Positions 17,815-25,681 of a stretch of DNA of 64,000 nucleotides are shown piece after piece. How positions within the stretch are numbered: position 1 is the stretch's first letter; each line of letters begins with the position of its first letter. Source of the DNA: Anaerococcus urinomassiliensis (lineage in GTDB: Bacteria > Bacillota > Clostridia > Tissierellales > Peptoniphilaceae); NCBI RefSeq assembly GCF_900128425.1, contig NZ_LT635782.1:721359-785358 (forward strand). Reading direction: 5' to 3'. The notes beneath the pieces are model-generated. The model did no database searches. It saw nothing but the letters and a program-made list of their open reading frames with translations, and was not told where the DNA came from. Both the position numbers and the translations under genes were made by a program.

Positions 17815-17841
17815 AAAAAAAGGATACTTAATCAGTACCCT
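17815..17841 (-). terminator. intercistronic terminator between ptsH and ptsI
   Basis: Minus-strand stem AGGGTACT/AGTATCCT (8 bp, one G-U, loop GATTA) with a following run of T. It starts 14 bases after the ptsH stop. There is no recognisable promoter in the 24 bases left before ptsI, so it is likely a partial terminator that sets the HPr to enzyme I ratio. Confidence 0.75.
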
Positions 17842-17854
17842 CTTACTAGTTAAA

Positions 17855-18115
17855 TTATTCTGATAAGTTTTCTATAAAATCTACTAATTCGTCAACAAAT
17901 TTTTCTTCGTCTTCACCTTCTGCAATTAGAGTAATTTCTGTACCTTTTGCAATTCCAAGGCTCATAACGTTGAAGATTGATTTTGCATTAGCTTCTTTAC
18001 CGTCTTTTATAATTTTAACTTCACCAGGATAGTTTTTAACAAATTGAACTAAACTTGCTGCTGGTCTAGCGTGTAAACCTGTTTCATTGCTTACAACAAC
18101 TTTTCTTTCTGCCAT
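17855..18115 (-). CDS. ptsH: phosphocarrier protein HPr
   Basis: The 86-residue protein has active-site His15 in ETGLHARPA and regulatory Ser46 in NAKSIFNVMSLG, the Gram-positive HPr kinase site. HPr shuttles phosphate from enzyme I to EIIA domains. As Ser46-phosphate it is the corepressor of CcpA, whose likely gene is directly upstream. A strong SD (GGAGG) precedes the start, and a consensus promoter lies just upstream, overlapping the ccpA stop codon, so ptsH has its own high-level transcription. Confidence 0.97.
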   Translation of the reverse strand: MAERKVVVSNETGLHARPAASLVQFVKNYPGEVKIIKDGKEANAKSIFNVMSLGIAKGTEITLIAEGEDEEKFVDELVDFIENLSE

Positions 18116-18150
18116 AATAATAGCCTCCTATATTCTTTTTCTATGTTTAT

Positions 18151-18179
18151 ATTATAATTGAAATTGTTTATATTTTCAA
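18151..18179 (-). promoter_or_regulatory. sigma-A promoter for ptsH
   Basis: On the minus strand TTGAAA and TATAAT are separated by exactly 17 bases. The -35 box overlaps the ccpA TGA stop, and the -10 box is about 35 bases upstream of the ptsH start. Confidence 0.85.
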
Positions 18180-19186
18180 CTTAAAGACTTGCTTGATTCT
18201 CTTAATTTAAGGTTTGCATCTATTATCCAATCGTCAGTTAAGATGTCATCTTCTTGACGAATTCTCTTTATCAATGCTCTTATAGCTATTGCACCAATAT
18301 CATAGTATGGAATAGCCATAGTTGTAAGATTTGGCCTATAGATACTTGCTATTGATCCATCTCCAAATCCTGCTACAGATAGGTCATTTGGTACATTGAT
18401 TGCATTGTCAGTACAATAATCTATAAAACCTATAGCTAGCTCATCAGAACAACAAGCTACCGCACTGATATCATTTTCTTTGCAAAGAGCAATGGCCTCT
18501 TTTCCAATCTCGTATCCATCATTACTTGTCTTGCCATTACATTCTAAATAGTAGGAATTTTTGCCAAGCTCATTACAAGCTTTTTCATATCCAGATTTTT
18601 TGGCTTGTTTTAGGATATTGTCGGCACTATCGTTTAAAAACAATACATTTTCATGACCTGACTCAAAGAGATGCTTTACTAGCCTATATTGTTCTGTTTC
18701 ATAGTCGATTCTTACTGTATGTAGTGTTTTAAATGAATGATACTTATCTAATAGAATAAATGGAATTCTTGTTTCTCTAAGTTTTAGAAGTGTCTCATCG
18801 CTAACATCTTCTGCTATGATTACCAAGCCTTCTACTTGCTTAGTAGCAAGAAAATCAATAGAATTATTAATTTGCTCTTCTTGTCCATAAGAAGAAGTTA
18901 ATAGCATATCATACTTATAGAGCCTACCTATTTCTTCTATACCTCTTATAAGCTGTGCCATATATTCTATACCAATATCTTGAACTATAACACCAACTAA
19001 GTTTGACTTTCTCATTACAAGTGATCTTGCAAGTTCATTTGGCTTAAAATCAAGCTTATTAATGGCATCAAGTACTTTTTGTTTAGCTTCAGGGCTTACT
19101 GGTTTTGAATTATTCATTACCCTAGATACTGTAGATATAGATACTCCAGCCAATTTTGCTACATCTTTTATTGTTGGTTGACCCAT
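18176..19186 (-). CDS. ccpA: LacI-family regulator, probable CcpA
   Basis: The N-terminal DNA-binding helix-turn-helix DVAKLAGVSISTVSRVMN and hinge LDFKPNELARSL are classic LacI/GalR. The rest (about residues 60-330) is a periplasmic-binding-protein-like effector domain. At 336 residues and immediately upstream of ptsH and ptsI, it is best read as catabolite control protein A, which binds cre sites with HPr-Ser-P. The context is my main evidence for CcpA over a sugar-specific LacI member. A terminator sits just before its SD, with no room for a new promoter. Confidence 0.8.
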   Translation of the reverse strand: MGQPTIKDVAKLAGVSISTVSRVMNNSKPVSPEAKQKVLDAINKLDFKPNELARSLVMRKSNLVGVIVQDIGIEYMAQLIRGIEEIGRLYKYDMLLTSSYGQEEQINNSIDFLATKQVEGLVIIAEDVSDETLLKLRETRIPFILLDKYHSFKTLHTVRIDYETEQYRLVKHLFESGHENVLFLNDSADNILKQAKKSGYEKACNELGKNSYYLECNGKTSNDGYEIGKEAIALCKENDISAVACCSDELAIGFIDYCTDNAINVPNDLSVAGFGDGSIASIYRPNLTTMAIPYYDIGAIAIRALIKRIRQEDDILTDDWIIDANLKLRESSKSLS

Positions 19187-19201
19187 ATTTTCACCTTCCT
19201 A

Positions 19202-19231
19202 AGAAAAAGAGTCATCGTTTTGATGACTCTT
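19202..19231 (-). terminator. terminator just upstream of ccpA
   Basis: Perfect 10-bp minus-strand stem AAGAGTCATC/GATGACTCTT with loop AAAAC and five T. It lies seven bases after the stop of the upstream gene and about 16 bases before the ccpA start, again with no promoter between. Confidence 0.85.
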
Positions 19232-19237
19232 GATTCA

Positions 19238-19681
19238 TTATCTACCAGATATTACATTTCTTACTATATCTATTACATCCATAATCAATGATGAATAATC
19301 ACCAACAGATGCGATTCCAGCTCCTACAGTATCAATACTATCAACAGCTGTTTCACCGACATAGTTTACAGTGTCTCTGATGTCATCAGTTATACTATTG
19401 ACATTTGTCATAGTATCGTTAGCCTTTGCTATAGCCATTCTTAGATTTGGGTCTTGAACAACTGTGTTAACATTTGCTACTAACGAGTTTGCTTGATCAA
19501 CTACTCCAGGAAGTTTTTCAATAACATCATCTAAATTGTCTGCATTCTTATCTAAAACTTCTTGGACTGAGCCAACTAACTTGTTTACACTTGCTAAAGT
19601 TTTAATCAAAAACACTAGTGCAACTATACCTACTATAGTCAGTATTATATTTCCAAGAAGATTAAAATTAATAGTAACCAT
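19238..19681 (-). CDS. membrane-anchored DUF948-like protein
   Basis: One N-terminal transmembrane helix (about residues 8-27) is followed by about 115 residues of helical heptads with regularly spaced Asn, Asp and Val, in the manner of YtxG/DUF948 proteins. It probably sits in the membrane with its long helical part in the cytoplasm. It follows the YtxH-domain gene by 10 bases. Such pairs are common in Firmicutes and associated with envelope stress; the function is unproven. Confidence 0.75.
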   Translation of the reverse strand: MVTINFNLLGNIILTIVGIVALVFLIKTLASVNKLVGSVQEVLDKNADNLDDVIEKLPGVVDQANSLVANVNTVVQDPNLRMAIAKANDTMTNVNSITDDIRDTVNYVGETAVDSIDTVGAGIASVGDYSSLIMDVIDIVRNVISGR

Positions 19682-19691
19682 TTAAAACTCC

Positions 19692-20372
19692 CTAGTTCTT
19701 TTTATTTTTCTTATCAATCTCAATTTTTACTTTTTTATCAGCGCTTTTAGTTTCCTCAGCTTTATCTTTTGCAAGTTCTGCTGTTTTATCAGCGCTATCT
19801 TTTACTTCTTCCTTTGCATTGTTAGCTTCTTTTACGTTTTCTTCGTGTTTTTCACTAGTTACTTCAGCAGCTTCTTTAGCGCCTTCTTTGACATCACTTG
19901 CTACATCTGTTGCAGTATTAGAAATAATCTTTCCTAATTCTTCTGCACCTTCTGAAACGTTGTCTTTAACATTTCCAGCTGTTTCAGCTAATTGTTTACC
20001 AGTTTGTCTAGCAATTTCTTTGCCATGGTCAAATCCTTCTCTAACTGGTTCAAGGTCTGTATATGCTCTATATTTCATATCTTCATAAGAATCTTTAGCA
20101 TTGTCAACCATATCAGCTGCACTATCTACTAAATCATTTGTAGTATCTTTTACAGTTTTAACTGTTTCATCAAATGCATCACTGATATCTTCTCTAGTTT
20201 CTTTACCAGATTTTGGAGCTAATAGTATACCAGCGGTAACACCAACTAATGCTCCAAGTAGAGCACCTTGGGTTCTCATTCTACTGTCGTGATTTTTAGC
20301 TTTCCAAATCTCGTATTTGATTTCTCTTTGTTTAGCGCGTGCTTTGTCTTCAATATAATCTGTTATTGACAT
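19692..20372 (-). CDS. YtxH-domain protein
   Basis: The start at MSITDYIEDK is fixed by the SD AAAGGAGA; an upstream in-frame ATG would add 22 poorly conserved residues. Near residues 35-60 lies the YtxH glycine-rich membrane segment GALLGALVGVTAGILLAPKSGKE. The remaining 160 residues are an amphipathic, Lys/Glu/Ala-rich helix that looks like a coiled coil or LEA-like tail. This suggests a membrane-attached stress protein. It is co-transcribed with the DUF948-like gene. A TATAAT box lies about 30 bases upstream of the start. Confidence 0.8.
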   Translation of the reverse strand: MSITDYIEDKARAKQREIKYEIWKAKNHDSRMRTQGALLGALVGVTAGILLAPKSGKETREDISDAFDETVKTVKDTTNDLVDSAADMVDNAKDSYEDMKYRAYTDLEPVREGFDHGKEIARQTGKQLAETAGNVKDNVSEGAEELGKIISNTATDVASDVKEGAKEAAEVTSEKHEENVKEANNAKEEVKDSADKTAELAKDKAEETKSADKKVKIEIDKKNKKN

Positions 20373-20445
20373 ATATTTAATCTCTCCTTTTAAGTTTTGA
20401 TATCTATTATATACCCACAAACCATAGGTATATAACAATAATTAT

Positions 20446-20612
20446 AAAAAAATCCTAAGGTGGCCCTACATTATAACCTTCGCTTTTGTGAAGGTGGGCA
20501 AGCCGTCTAGAATTTCTGAAGTCCACTCTCTGGAGGCATTCCATCCAAACTAGAACAAAGCAATCCCTTATAATTGTTGTAGGTTTAAATTCGGACCTGT
20601 CTTCCTTAGGAT
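20446..20612 (-). ncRNA. ssrS: structured small RNA of about 167 nt, 6S-like candidate
   Basis: A consensus promoter (TTGAAA, 17 bases, TATAAT) drives a minus-strand transcript that begins at an 8-bp closing stem (TCCTAAGG/CCTTAGGA) and ends in seven T. Inside are pairing CCTACA/TGTAGG arms, a 6-bp hairpin CCTTC/GAAGG and asymmetric bulges, giving a rod-like fold. Size, closing stem and strong promoter fit 6S RNA, the RNA polymerase decoy. I do not see T-box, riboswitch, SRP, tmRNA or RNase P features. There is no open reading frame of note. The 6S call rests on shape rather than a matched consensus. Confidence 0.5.
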
Positions 20613-20618
20613 GTCTTA

Positions 20619-20647
20619 ATTATAATATATAGGGAAAAGTTTTTCAA
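20619..20647 (-). promoter_or_regulatory. consensus sigma-A promoter of the small RNA
   Basis: TTGAAA at 20642-20647 and TATAAT at 20619-20624 (minus strand) with a 17-base spacer. The -35 box overlaps the end of the RluA-family gene. The predicted start lies at about 20612, the first base of the closing stem region. Confidence 0.85.
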
Positions 20648-21486
20648 ATTAAATATTGACTAAAAGATGGCTTAGACTTTATATCTATAAACTTTCGGTC
20701 AATAAATCTTTTAAATTTTATCTCATAACAATGTAGCAAAAACCTATCCATTTCTATATTTGAACCATATAGCATATCGCCTATTATAGGATGACGCAAA
20801 TATGATAGTTGTGACCTGATTTGGTGGGTTTTGCCAGTCTTTATGTCTACTTTTATATAGCTAATATTATTTTTCTGATCGTATTCGATAGTTTTAAACT
20901 GACTTACTGCAAGTTTTCCATCTTCGCCCACTTCATATCTTTTCCTATCTTCATTGTAAGTAAGTTTAGTTTTAAGAGTCCTATTAATATTTACATTGCC
21001 ATTTACTACTGCCATATAATATTTATAAAAATCATTGTTCTCTATTTGCTTTTGATAGTAGGCAAAGGCGTAGGGATTCTTGGCAACCATCAATAAACCC
21101 GAGGTGTTCATATCAAGTCTATTTATAAACCTTACCTTGGACTTAATATCATTTTCTTTAAAATAATAGGCTATATGATTTGCCAGGGATTCTTGACCTT
21201 TGGAGTTTACAGTGAGATTTGCTGGCTTGTCTACTACTAATATATGAAAGTCTTCATAGACTATATCTAACTTAGCTTTAATAGGTTCGTAGTCCAAGTT
21301 TTCATCTTCTATGGGAATCTTTAATATATCACCACTTTTTAAATCCTGGTTATTACTAGTATTAATATCATCAATAATGTATCCTGCTTTTACTATGTCA
21401 GTAATTGCTCTTTTTGAGAAAGCATTTTTTTCTAAAAATTTTTTAACTTTTATGTCTTTGTTTATTTTAAAACTAATGTAATTCAT
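20644..21486 (-). CDS. RluA-family pseudouridine synthase, second paralog
   Basis: The S4-like N-terminus (about residues 1-60) precedes the catalytic motif RFINRLDMNTSGLL (nucleophile Asp near 143) and GKTHQIRSQL near 228. It is a 23S rRNA or tRNA uridine isomerase; which site is unknown. The start is the ATG of MNYISF, spaced five bases from AGAGG; an upstream in-frame GTG is inside that SD. It is divergent from nadK, with the two starts only 42 bases apart and the promoter of this gene overlapping the nadK start. Confidence 0.88.
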   Translation of the reverse strand: MNYISFKINKDIKVKKFLEKNAFSKRAITDIVKAGYIIDDINTSNNQDLKSGDILKIPIEDENLDYEPIKAKLDIVYEDFHILVVDKPANLTVNSKGQESLANHIAYYFKENDIKSKVRFINRLDMNTSGLLMVAKNPYAFAYYQKQIENNDFYKYYMAVVNGNVNINRTLKTKLTYNEDRKRYEVGEDGKLAVSQFKTIEYDQKNNISYIKVDIKTGKTHQIRSQLSYLRHPIIGDMLYGSNIEMDRFLLHCYEIKFKRFIDRKFIDIKSKPSFSQYLI

Positions 21487-21506
21487 TTTCACCTCTATGT
21501 TATAAT

Positions 21507-21535
21507 ACTATAAGAGAGGATTTTTGATATGACAA
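21507..21535 (-). promoter_or_regulatory. promoter of the second RluA paralog, overlapping nadK
   Basis: Minus strand TTGTCA at 21530-21535 and TATAGT at 21507-21512, spacer 17 bases. The -35 box lies over the nadK start codon. On the plus strand a TATAAT at 21501-21506 could serve nadK, but without a good -35, so the two transcription starts may interfere. Confidence 0.6.
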
Positions 21536-22314
21536 ATTTTATTAATATTTTTAGAAATAAATCAAAATTTAGCAAAAGTATATTTTTTAAAACCAAGGAT
21601 ATCTTAGAAGATTATGGATTTGAAGTTTCTAGTAGCTTTAATAGTGATGCTATTTTAAATCTTGTTATTGGTGGTGATGGCACTTTCTTAAAGGCAGTTC
21701 ATGATACAAACTTTACCAATATTCCATTTATAGGGATAAATACTGGGCACTTGGGATTTTACCAGGAAGTTGAAGTTGGTGAGATTGAAAACTTTGTGAA
21801 AGCTTTTAAAGATGGCAATTACAATGTAGAAGAGCTTACTATTCTAGAATCTCAGGTTAATAAGAAACACATGGATTCTCTTAATGAAGTAGTAGTTAAG
21901 AGTAATAAAAATCAAATAGTTAGGCTTAAGGTTTTTATAGATGGCAATTTTGTAGAAAATTTCCAAGGAGATGGCCTGATTATTGCTACCCCACATGGTT
22001 CTACTGCCTACAACTTATCTTGTGGTGGATCTATCTTGCACCAATCTTTGAAGGGCTATTCACTAACTCCTATTGCGCCTATTTTTTCAAATTTGAATAA
22101 TGCAATTATTTCGCCAGTTGTCTTGCCTGAAGATGCTACTATCGACATCTTAGTTTCAAAAAGAGACAATTACCACACTGTCTTTATCTTTGATGGCAAG
22201 GAATACAATACTAAGGACTACAAAATCAGTATAAAAGTTTCAAATAAGACAATAAAAAAACTTATTCTCGATAAAAATCACTATTGGACTAATATCAAGA
22301 ATAAGCTTCTATAA
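21529..22314 (+). CDS. nadK: NAD kinase
   Basis: The 261-residue enzyme has the NAD kinase signature VIGGDGTFLKA (Asp50 of GGDG), the LNEVVVK motif near 120 and the glycine-rich ATPHGSTAYNLSCGG near 150. It uses ATP to phosphorylate NAD to NADP in the cytosol. It is one of only two protein genes on the plus strand. An AGAGGA SD lies eight bases before the ATG. Its TAA abuts, with no gap, the stop codon of the convergent PBP gene. Confidence 0.95.
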   Translation: MTNFINIFRNKSKFSKSIFFKTKDILEDYGFEVSSSFNSDAILNLVIGGDGTFLKAVHDTNFTNIPFIGINTGHLGFYQEVEVGEIENFVKAFKDGNYNVEELTILESQVNKKHMDSLNEVVVKSNKNQIVRLKVFIDGNFVENFQGDGLIIATPHGSTAYNLSCGGSILHQSLKGYSLTPIAPIFSNLNNAIISPVVLPEDATIDILVSKRDNYHTVFIFDGKEYNTKDYKISIKVSNKTIKKLILDKNHYWTNIKNKLL

Positions 22315-23844
22315 TTAATCTAGATTAACTTGGTTAAATATATCTCTAATAAGATTTCCTGCAATAGGGGCAACTGTCACACCACCTGTGTCAGCTGAAT
22401 TTTCTACAACTATTGCTACTGCTATCTTTGGATCATAAGCTGGAGCAAAACCAACAAACCATGCATCTATAAATCCGTTGGCCTTATCTGCTGTTCCAGT
22501 TTTACCTGCAACTTGTATGCCATCAACATATGCACCTTTTGCAGTTCCCTCATTTACTACATCCACCATCAAGTCACGAATGGTATTTGCATTAGTCATA
22601 TTCGTAACCTTTGATAAGATTTCCTTTTTGTTTTCATAAATTACATTCTCGTCTTTATCTGTGATAGTTGAGACCAAGCGAGGCTTCATCATAACACCAC
22701 CATTTGCTATAGTTGATGTAATCATCGCCATATGGAGAGGTGTCACTTGAGTTTTACCATAGCCAAAACCTGTCATAGCTAGGTCTGCTTGATTTAGTTC
22801 CTTGTATGGAATAACAGAATCATATTTTTCCAAATCAAATTCATAAGGTTTGTTAAACATATACTTATCAGTCATATTCATCAAACTTTCTTTGCCCATA
22901 TCGTTAGTTTTTTTTGCAAAGTAAGTATTAACAGAATATATGAAGGCATGTCTTAAGTCTAGTGCTCCAAAGACTTGATTGTCAAAGTTTGTAATCTCAA
23001 AGTTTTGTATCACTTCTGATCCTGTATCTTCGTATGACTGGTCAATATTTGAATCTAGTATAGCATTGGTTGTTACAATCTTAAATGTCGATCCCGGCCT
23101 ATAAAGTCCAGCAGACGCCCTATTAACTAAGGGTCCGTTGTTATTTGCTATAAGATTCTCCCAATCTGCATCTACAGAATTTGGATTAAATGTCGGTAGA
23201 GAAACCATAGCAAGTATTTCTCCTGTCTTTGGATTCATAACAACTGCCGCTCCAGTGTATTGGCTCATATAATTATAGGTTAAATTTTGTATATTTTGAT
23301 TTAAGGTAAGGTGCAAATCGTTGCCCTTATCATTATTTACAATCATCTTCCTAAACTGACTTAAATTATCATCGTGAAGATTTAATAACCACTTGTTGTA
23401 GGTCTTTTCAAGACCAGTCTTGCCATAAGTCTTGGAATTATAACCTGTTATAGTAGAACTTATAGCTCCATAATTATAAATACGAGTTTTTGAACCGTCG
23501 GAATTTTCCTCATCATAGGCCAAAAGATTGCCTAAGCTATCATAAATATCTCCCCTGTCTATGGCATCTTCATTTATCCAAAGTCTTCTATTATTCTCAT
23601 TTTTTGCTATTTCGCTTGATTTAAAAAGCTGGAAATATACCAAATAGATGGCAAGACCCATAAATAGGACGACAAAAAATATCATAACAAAAAGAAGCCT
23701 TTTATTTAGGGTAGATTTTGATAGGACTTTTAGCTCTTTGCTATCTTTGATCCTATACTCTTCTTCTTTTTTTATTATCTTTTTTAGAAAAGTTTCATCT
23801 GTCTTTCTTTTTTTACTAGCTCGGTATTTTTTATCTTCACTCAT
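22315..23844 (-). CDS. class B penicillin-binding protein (PbpA/FtsI-type transpeptidase)
   Basis: A 509-residue bitopic protein: basic cytoplasmic N-terminus, one membrane helix (about 50-72), a PBP dimerisation-type region, then the transpeptidase domain with SxxK at STFK (252-255), SxN at SVN (304-306) and KTG (448-450). It cross-links peptidoglycan outside the membrane. The gene overlaps the end of the FtsW/RodA-type gene by eight bases, and FHA-SEDS-PBP is a known clostridial/actinobacterial cassette, so it is the transpeptidase partner of that SEDS polymerase. All catalytic motifs are intact. Confidence 0.92.
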   Translation of the reverse strand: MSEDKKYRASKKRKTDETFLKKIIKKEEEYRIKDSKELKVLSKSTLNKRLLFVMIFFVVLFMGLAIYLVYFQLFKSSEIAKNENNRRLWINEDAIDRGDIYDSLGNLLAYDEENSDGSKTRIYNYGAISSTITGYNSKTYGKTGLEKTYNKWLLNLHDDNLSQFRKMIVNNDKGNDLHLTLNQNIQNLTYNYMSQYTGAAVVMNPKTGEILAMVSLPTFNPNSVDADWENLIANNNGPLVNRASAGLYRPGSTFKIVTTNAILDSNIDQSYEDTGSEVIQNFEITNFDNQVFGALDLRHAFIYSVNTYFAKKTNDMGKESLMNMTDKYMFNKPYEFDLEKYDSVIPYKELNQADLAMTGFGYGKTQVTPLHMAMITSTIANGGVMMKPRLVSTITDKDENVIYENKKEILSKVTNMTNANTIRDLMVDVVNEGTAKGAYVDGIQVAGKTGTADKANGFIDAWFVGFAPAYDPKIAVAIVVENSADTGGVTVAPIAGNLIRDIFNQVNLD

Positions 23845-25099
23845 CTATTTCATCTCCATATTTAATGTCAGATGCACAATATTGCAGACATCCAAGTAGG
23901 ATAAAACCAGATAACATGGATGATCCACCTTGGGATATAAATGGCAAAGTTACACCTGTAAGTGGGATAAGTTTTAAAACTCCACCAAGTATTATAAATG
24001 TCTGTATGGCAAATAATACTCCTATACAAAAGGCAAGAGTAGAAAAGAACTTGTCCTGTTGTATCAGGGAAATTTTAAAGGCCCTATATACCAAAATCAT
24101 AAATAAAAGTATTACAGCAATTCCCATAAAGACTCCCATTTCTTCAGATATGGCTGAGAAAATAAAGTCAGATTCTGCAACTGGTATATAGTCTGGATGG
24201 CCAAGACCAATGCCTGTGCCAAAAAGTCCACCACTTGCCAAAGCAAATAGAGCTTGGGTAATCTGGTAGCCTGTCCTATTTATATCAGACCATGGGTCAA
24301 GCCAGGTTGCAACTCTTATTCTAACGTGACCAAACATAAAATAAGCCAAAATAGAACCTAAGATCATGGCTATTATATTAAAGGTAATTAAAAATCTATC
24401 CTTTTCGAAGACAAATTGGCTTAGAATCATTAGGCCAAAAAATATCAGGGCCGTTCCCAAGTCTTTTTGCAAGAATAGGAATCCAATGTATACAAGGATT
24501 ACAAATTCCATGTAAAATCTTCCAAAAGGTTTGCTAACGATTTGGTTGTAATTGCTATAGAAACTTGCAATAAAAAATGCTAGTGGCACTTTTATAAACT
24601 CAGAGGGTTGGATAGTAATTATATTTTTAATGACAATCCAGTTTTTTGCCCCACCAATGTAAGTACCAAATACAAGGGTCGCCATAAATAGTCCTATTGA
24701 AACTACTACATAGAATATAGAAATCTTGGACCAAAACTTAAAGGCTTTCAAAATAAAAAATGTAAGGAAAAATAGGACCATACCTACTAGGTAAAATTGC
24801 AATTGTCTTTTGCCATAGGCAGGATCAAGCCTATAAATCATAGATACACCTATTGAAAAGAGCATATTTACAATCATTAGCAAAATATTGTCAGCCTTGG
24901 TAATCTTGCTTACCAAACTAGTCGATAAGATAACGACAAATAAGATAGCAAGATAAGTATATAAATCAGTCTCCCCTATGTTTTGAATGTTATATATCAA
25001 AGATAGGGACAAAGACAAAAATGTAAATATAAGCAACAACACCGCTGATTTTCTGGTGTATTTTTTTTCATTTTCTACTAATGCTATGTCCTTATTCAT
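23837..25099 (-). CDS. FtsW/RodA/SpoVE-family SEDS glycosyltransferase
   Basis: About ten hydrophobic helices. Family motifs include GAKNWI, IQPSEFIKVPLA, LQKDLGTALIFF and GVTLPFISQGGSSML near the C-terminus. SEDS proteins polymerise peptidoglycan glycan strands and act with a class B PBP, here encoded immediately downstream. The start MNKDIAL is preceded by AAGGAGAGG; a longer reading would begin inside the FHA gene. The true gene overlaps the FHA gene end by eight bases. Whether it serves elongation or division cannot be told. Confidence 0.92.
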   Translation of the reverse strand: MNKDIALVENEKKYTRKSAVLLLIFTFLSLSLSLIYNIQNIGETDLYTYLAILFVVILSTSLVSKITKADNILLMIVNMLFSIGVSMIYRLDPAYGKRQLQFYLVGMVLFFLTFFILKAFKFWSKISIFYVVVSIGLFMATLVFGTYIGGAKNWIVIKNIITIQPSEFIKVPLAFFIASFYSNYNQIVSKPFGRFYMEFVILVYIGFLFLQKDLGTALIFFGLMILSQFVFEKDRFLITFNIIAMILGSILAYFMFGHVRIRVATWLDPWSDINRTGYQITQALFALASGGLFGTGIGLGHPDYIPVAESDFIFSAISEEMGVFMGIAVILLFMILVYRAFKISLIQQDKFFSTLAFCIGVLFAIQTFIILGGVLKLIPLTGVTLPFISQGGSSMLSGFILLGCLQYCASDIKYGDEIDE

Positions 25100-25595
25100 T
25101 TTCCTCTCCTTGGATAAATAAGAACTGCAACTGGCCAATATGAATTATGTCATTTGATTTTAGCTCAATTGCGTCATAAATTCTCTCATCGTTAAGATAG
25201 GTTCCATTGGCTGATTTTAAATCCTCCAAGAAATATATATCCTCATCTTGGATAATCCTAGCGTGGAATTTCGATAGATATTTGTCCTTAATGCAAATAG
25301 TATTTCTCTCATCTCTACCAATTGTATCTTCTTCTCCTATGAAATAATACTCTTGGACTATAAATCTAAAGCCATCTTCTCTATTTAATAATTTAAGATA
25401 TGTATCGGATTCCTTTTCTTTTTTAAGAGTTGTCCTCACATCATAATATATTATTCTAATGATTGAATATATGAAGTAAAATACAACTACGACAAATACG
25501 TATTTAAGTATTGTTGAAATCAATTGATATAAAGTTAAGTTTCCAAATACATTTATTGAAAAAAATTTATCTATAAAATTAAAAAAACTTTCCAT
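25092..25595 (-). CDS. membrane-anchored FHA-domain protein
   Basis: One transmembrane helix lies near residues 25-45, followed by an FHA domain with TIGRDERNTICIKDKYLSKFHARI and LEDLKSANGTYLNDERI (about residues 90-150). FHA domains bind phosphothreonine, so this protein likely recruits a Ser/Thr-phosphorylated partner to the membrane. It is the first gene of the FHA-SEDS-PBP cassette, consistent with kinase-controlled peptidoglycan synthesis. Confidence 0.9.
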   Translation of the reverse strand: MESFFNFIDKFFSINVFGNLTLYQLISTILKYVFVVVVFYFIYSIIRIIYYDVRTTLKKEKESDTYLKLLNREDGFRFIVQEYYFIGEEDTIGRDERNTICIKDKYLSKFHARIIQDEDIYFLEDLKSANGTYLNDERIYDAIELKSNDIIHIGQLQFLFIQGEENE

Positions 25596-25651
25596 AATAT
25601 CTTCCTTTTCTTTAGTACCTATATTTTACCACATAAAAATCTTTTTAAAAC

Positions 25652-25676
25652 AAAAAAACTAGGGCAAAAGCCCTAG
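25652..25676 (-). terminator. terminator of the glycogen operon
   Basis: Perfect 7-bp minus-strand stem CTAGGGC/GCCCTAG, loop TTTT, then seven T, six bases after the phosphoglucomutase stop. Confidence 0.92.
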
Positions 25677-25681
25677 AAATT

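Noticed and set aside
20446..20612. T-box or metabolite riboswitch for the ytxH operon
   Set aside because: No T-box core (TGGNACCGCG), no specifier loop pattern and no known riboswitch core; it has its own promoter and terminator and ends before the ytxH leader.
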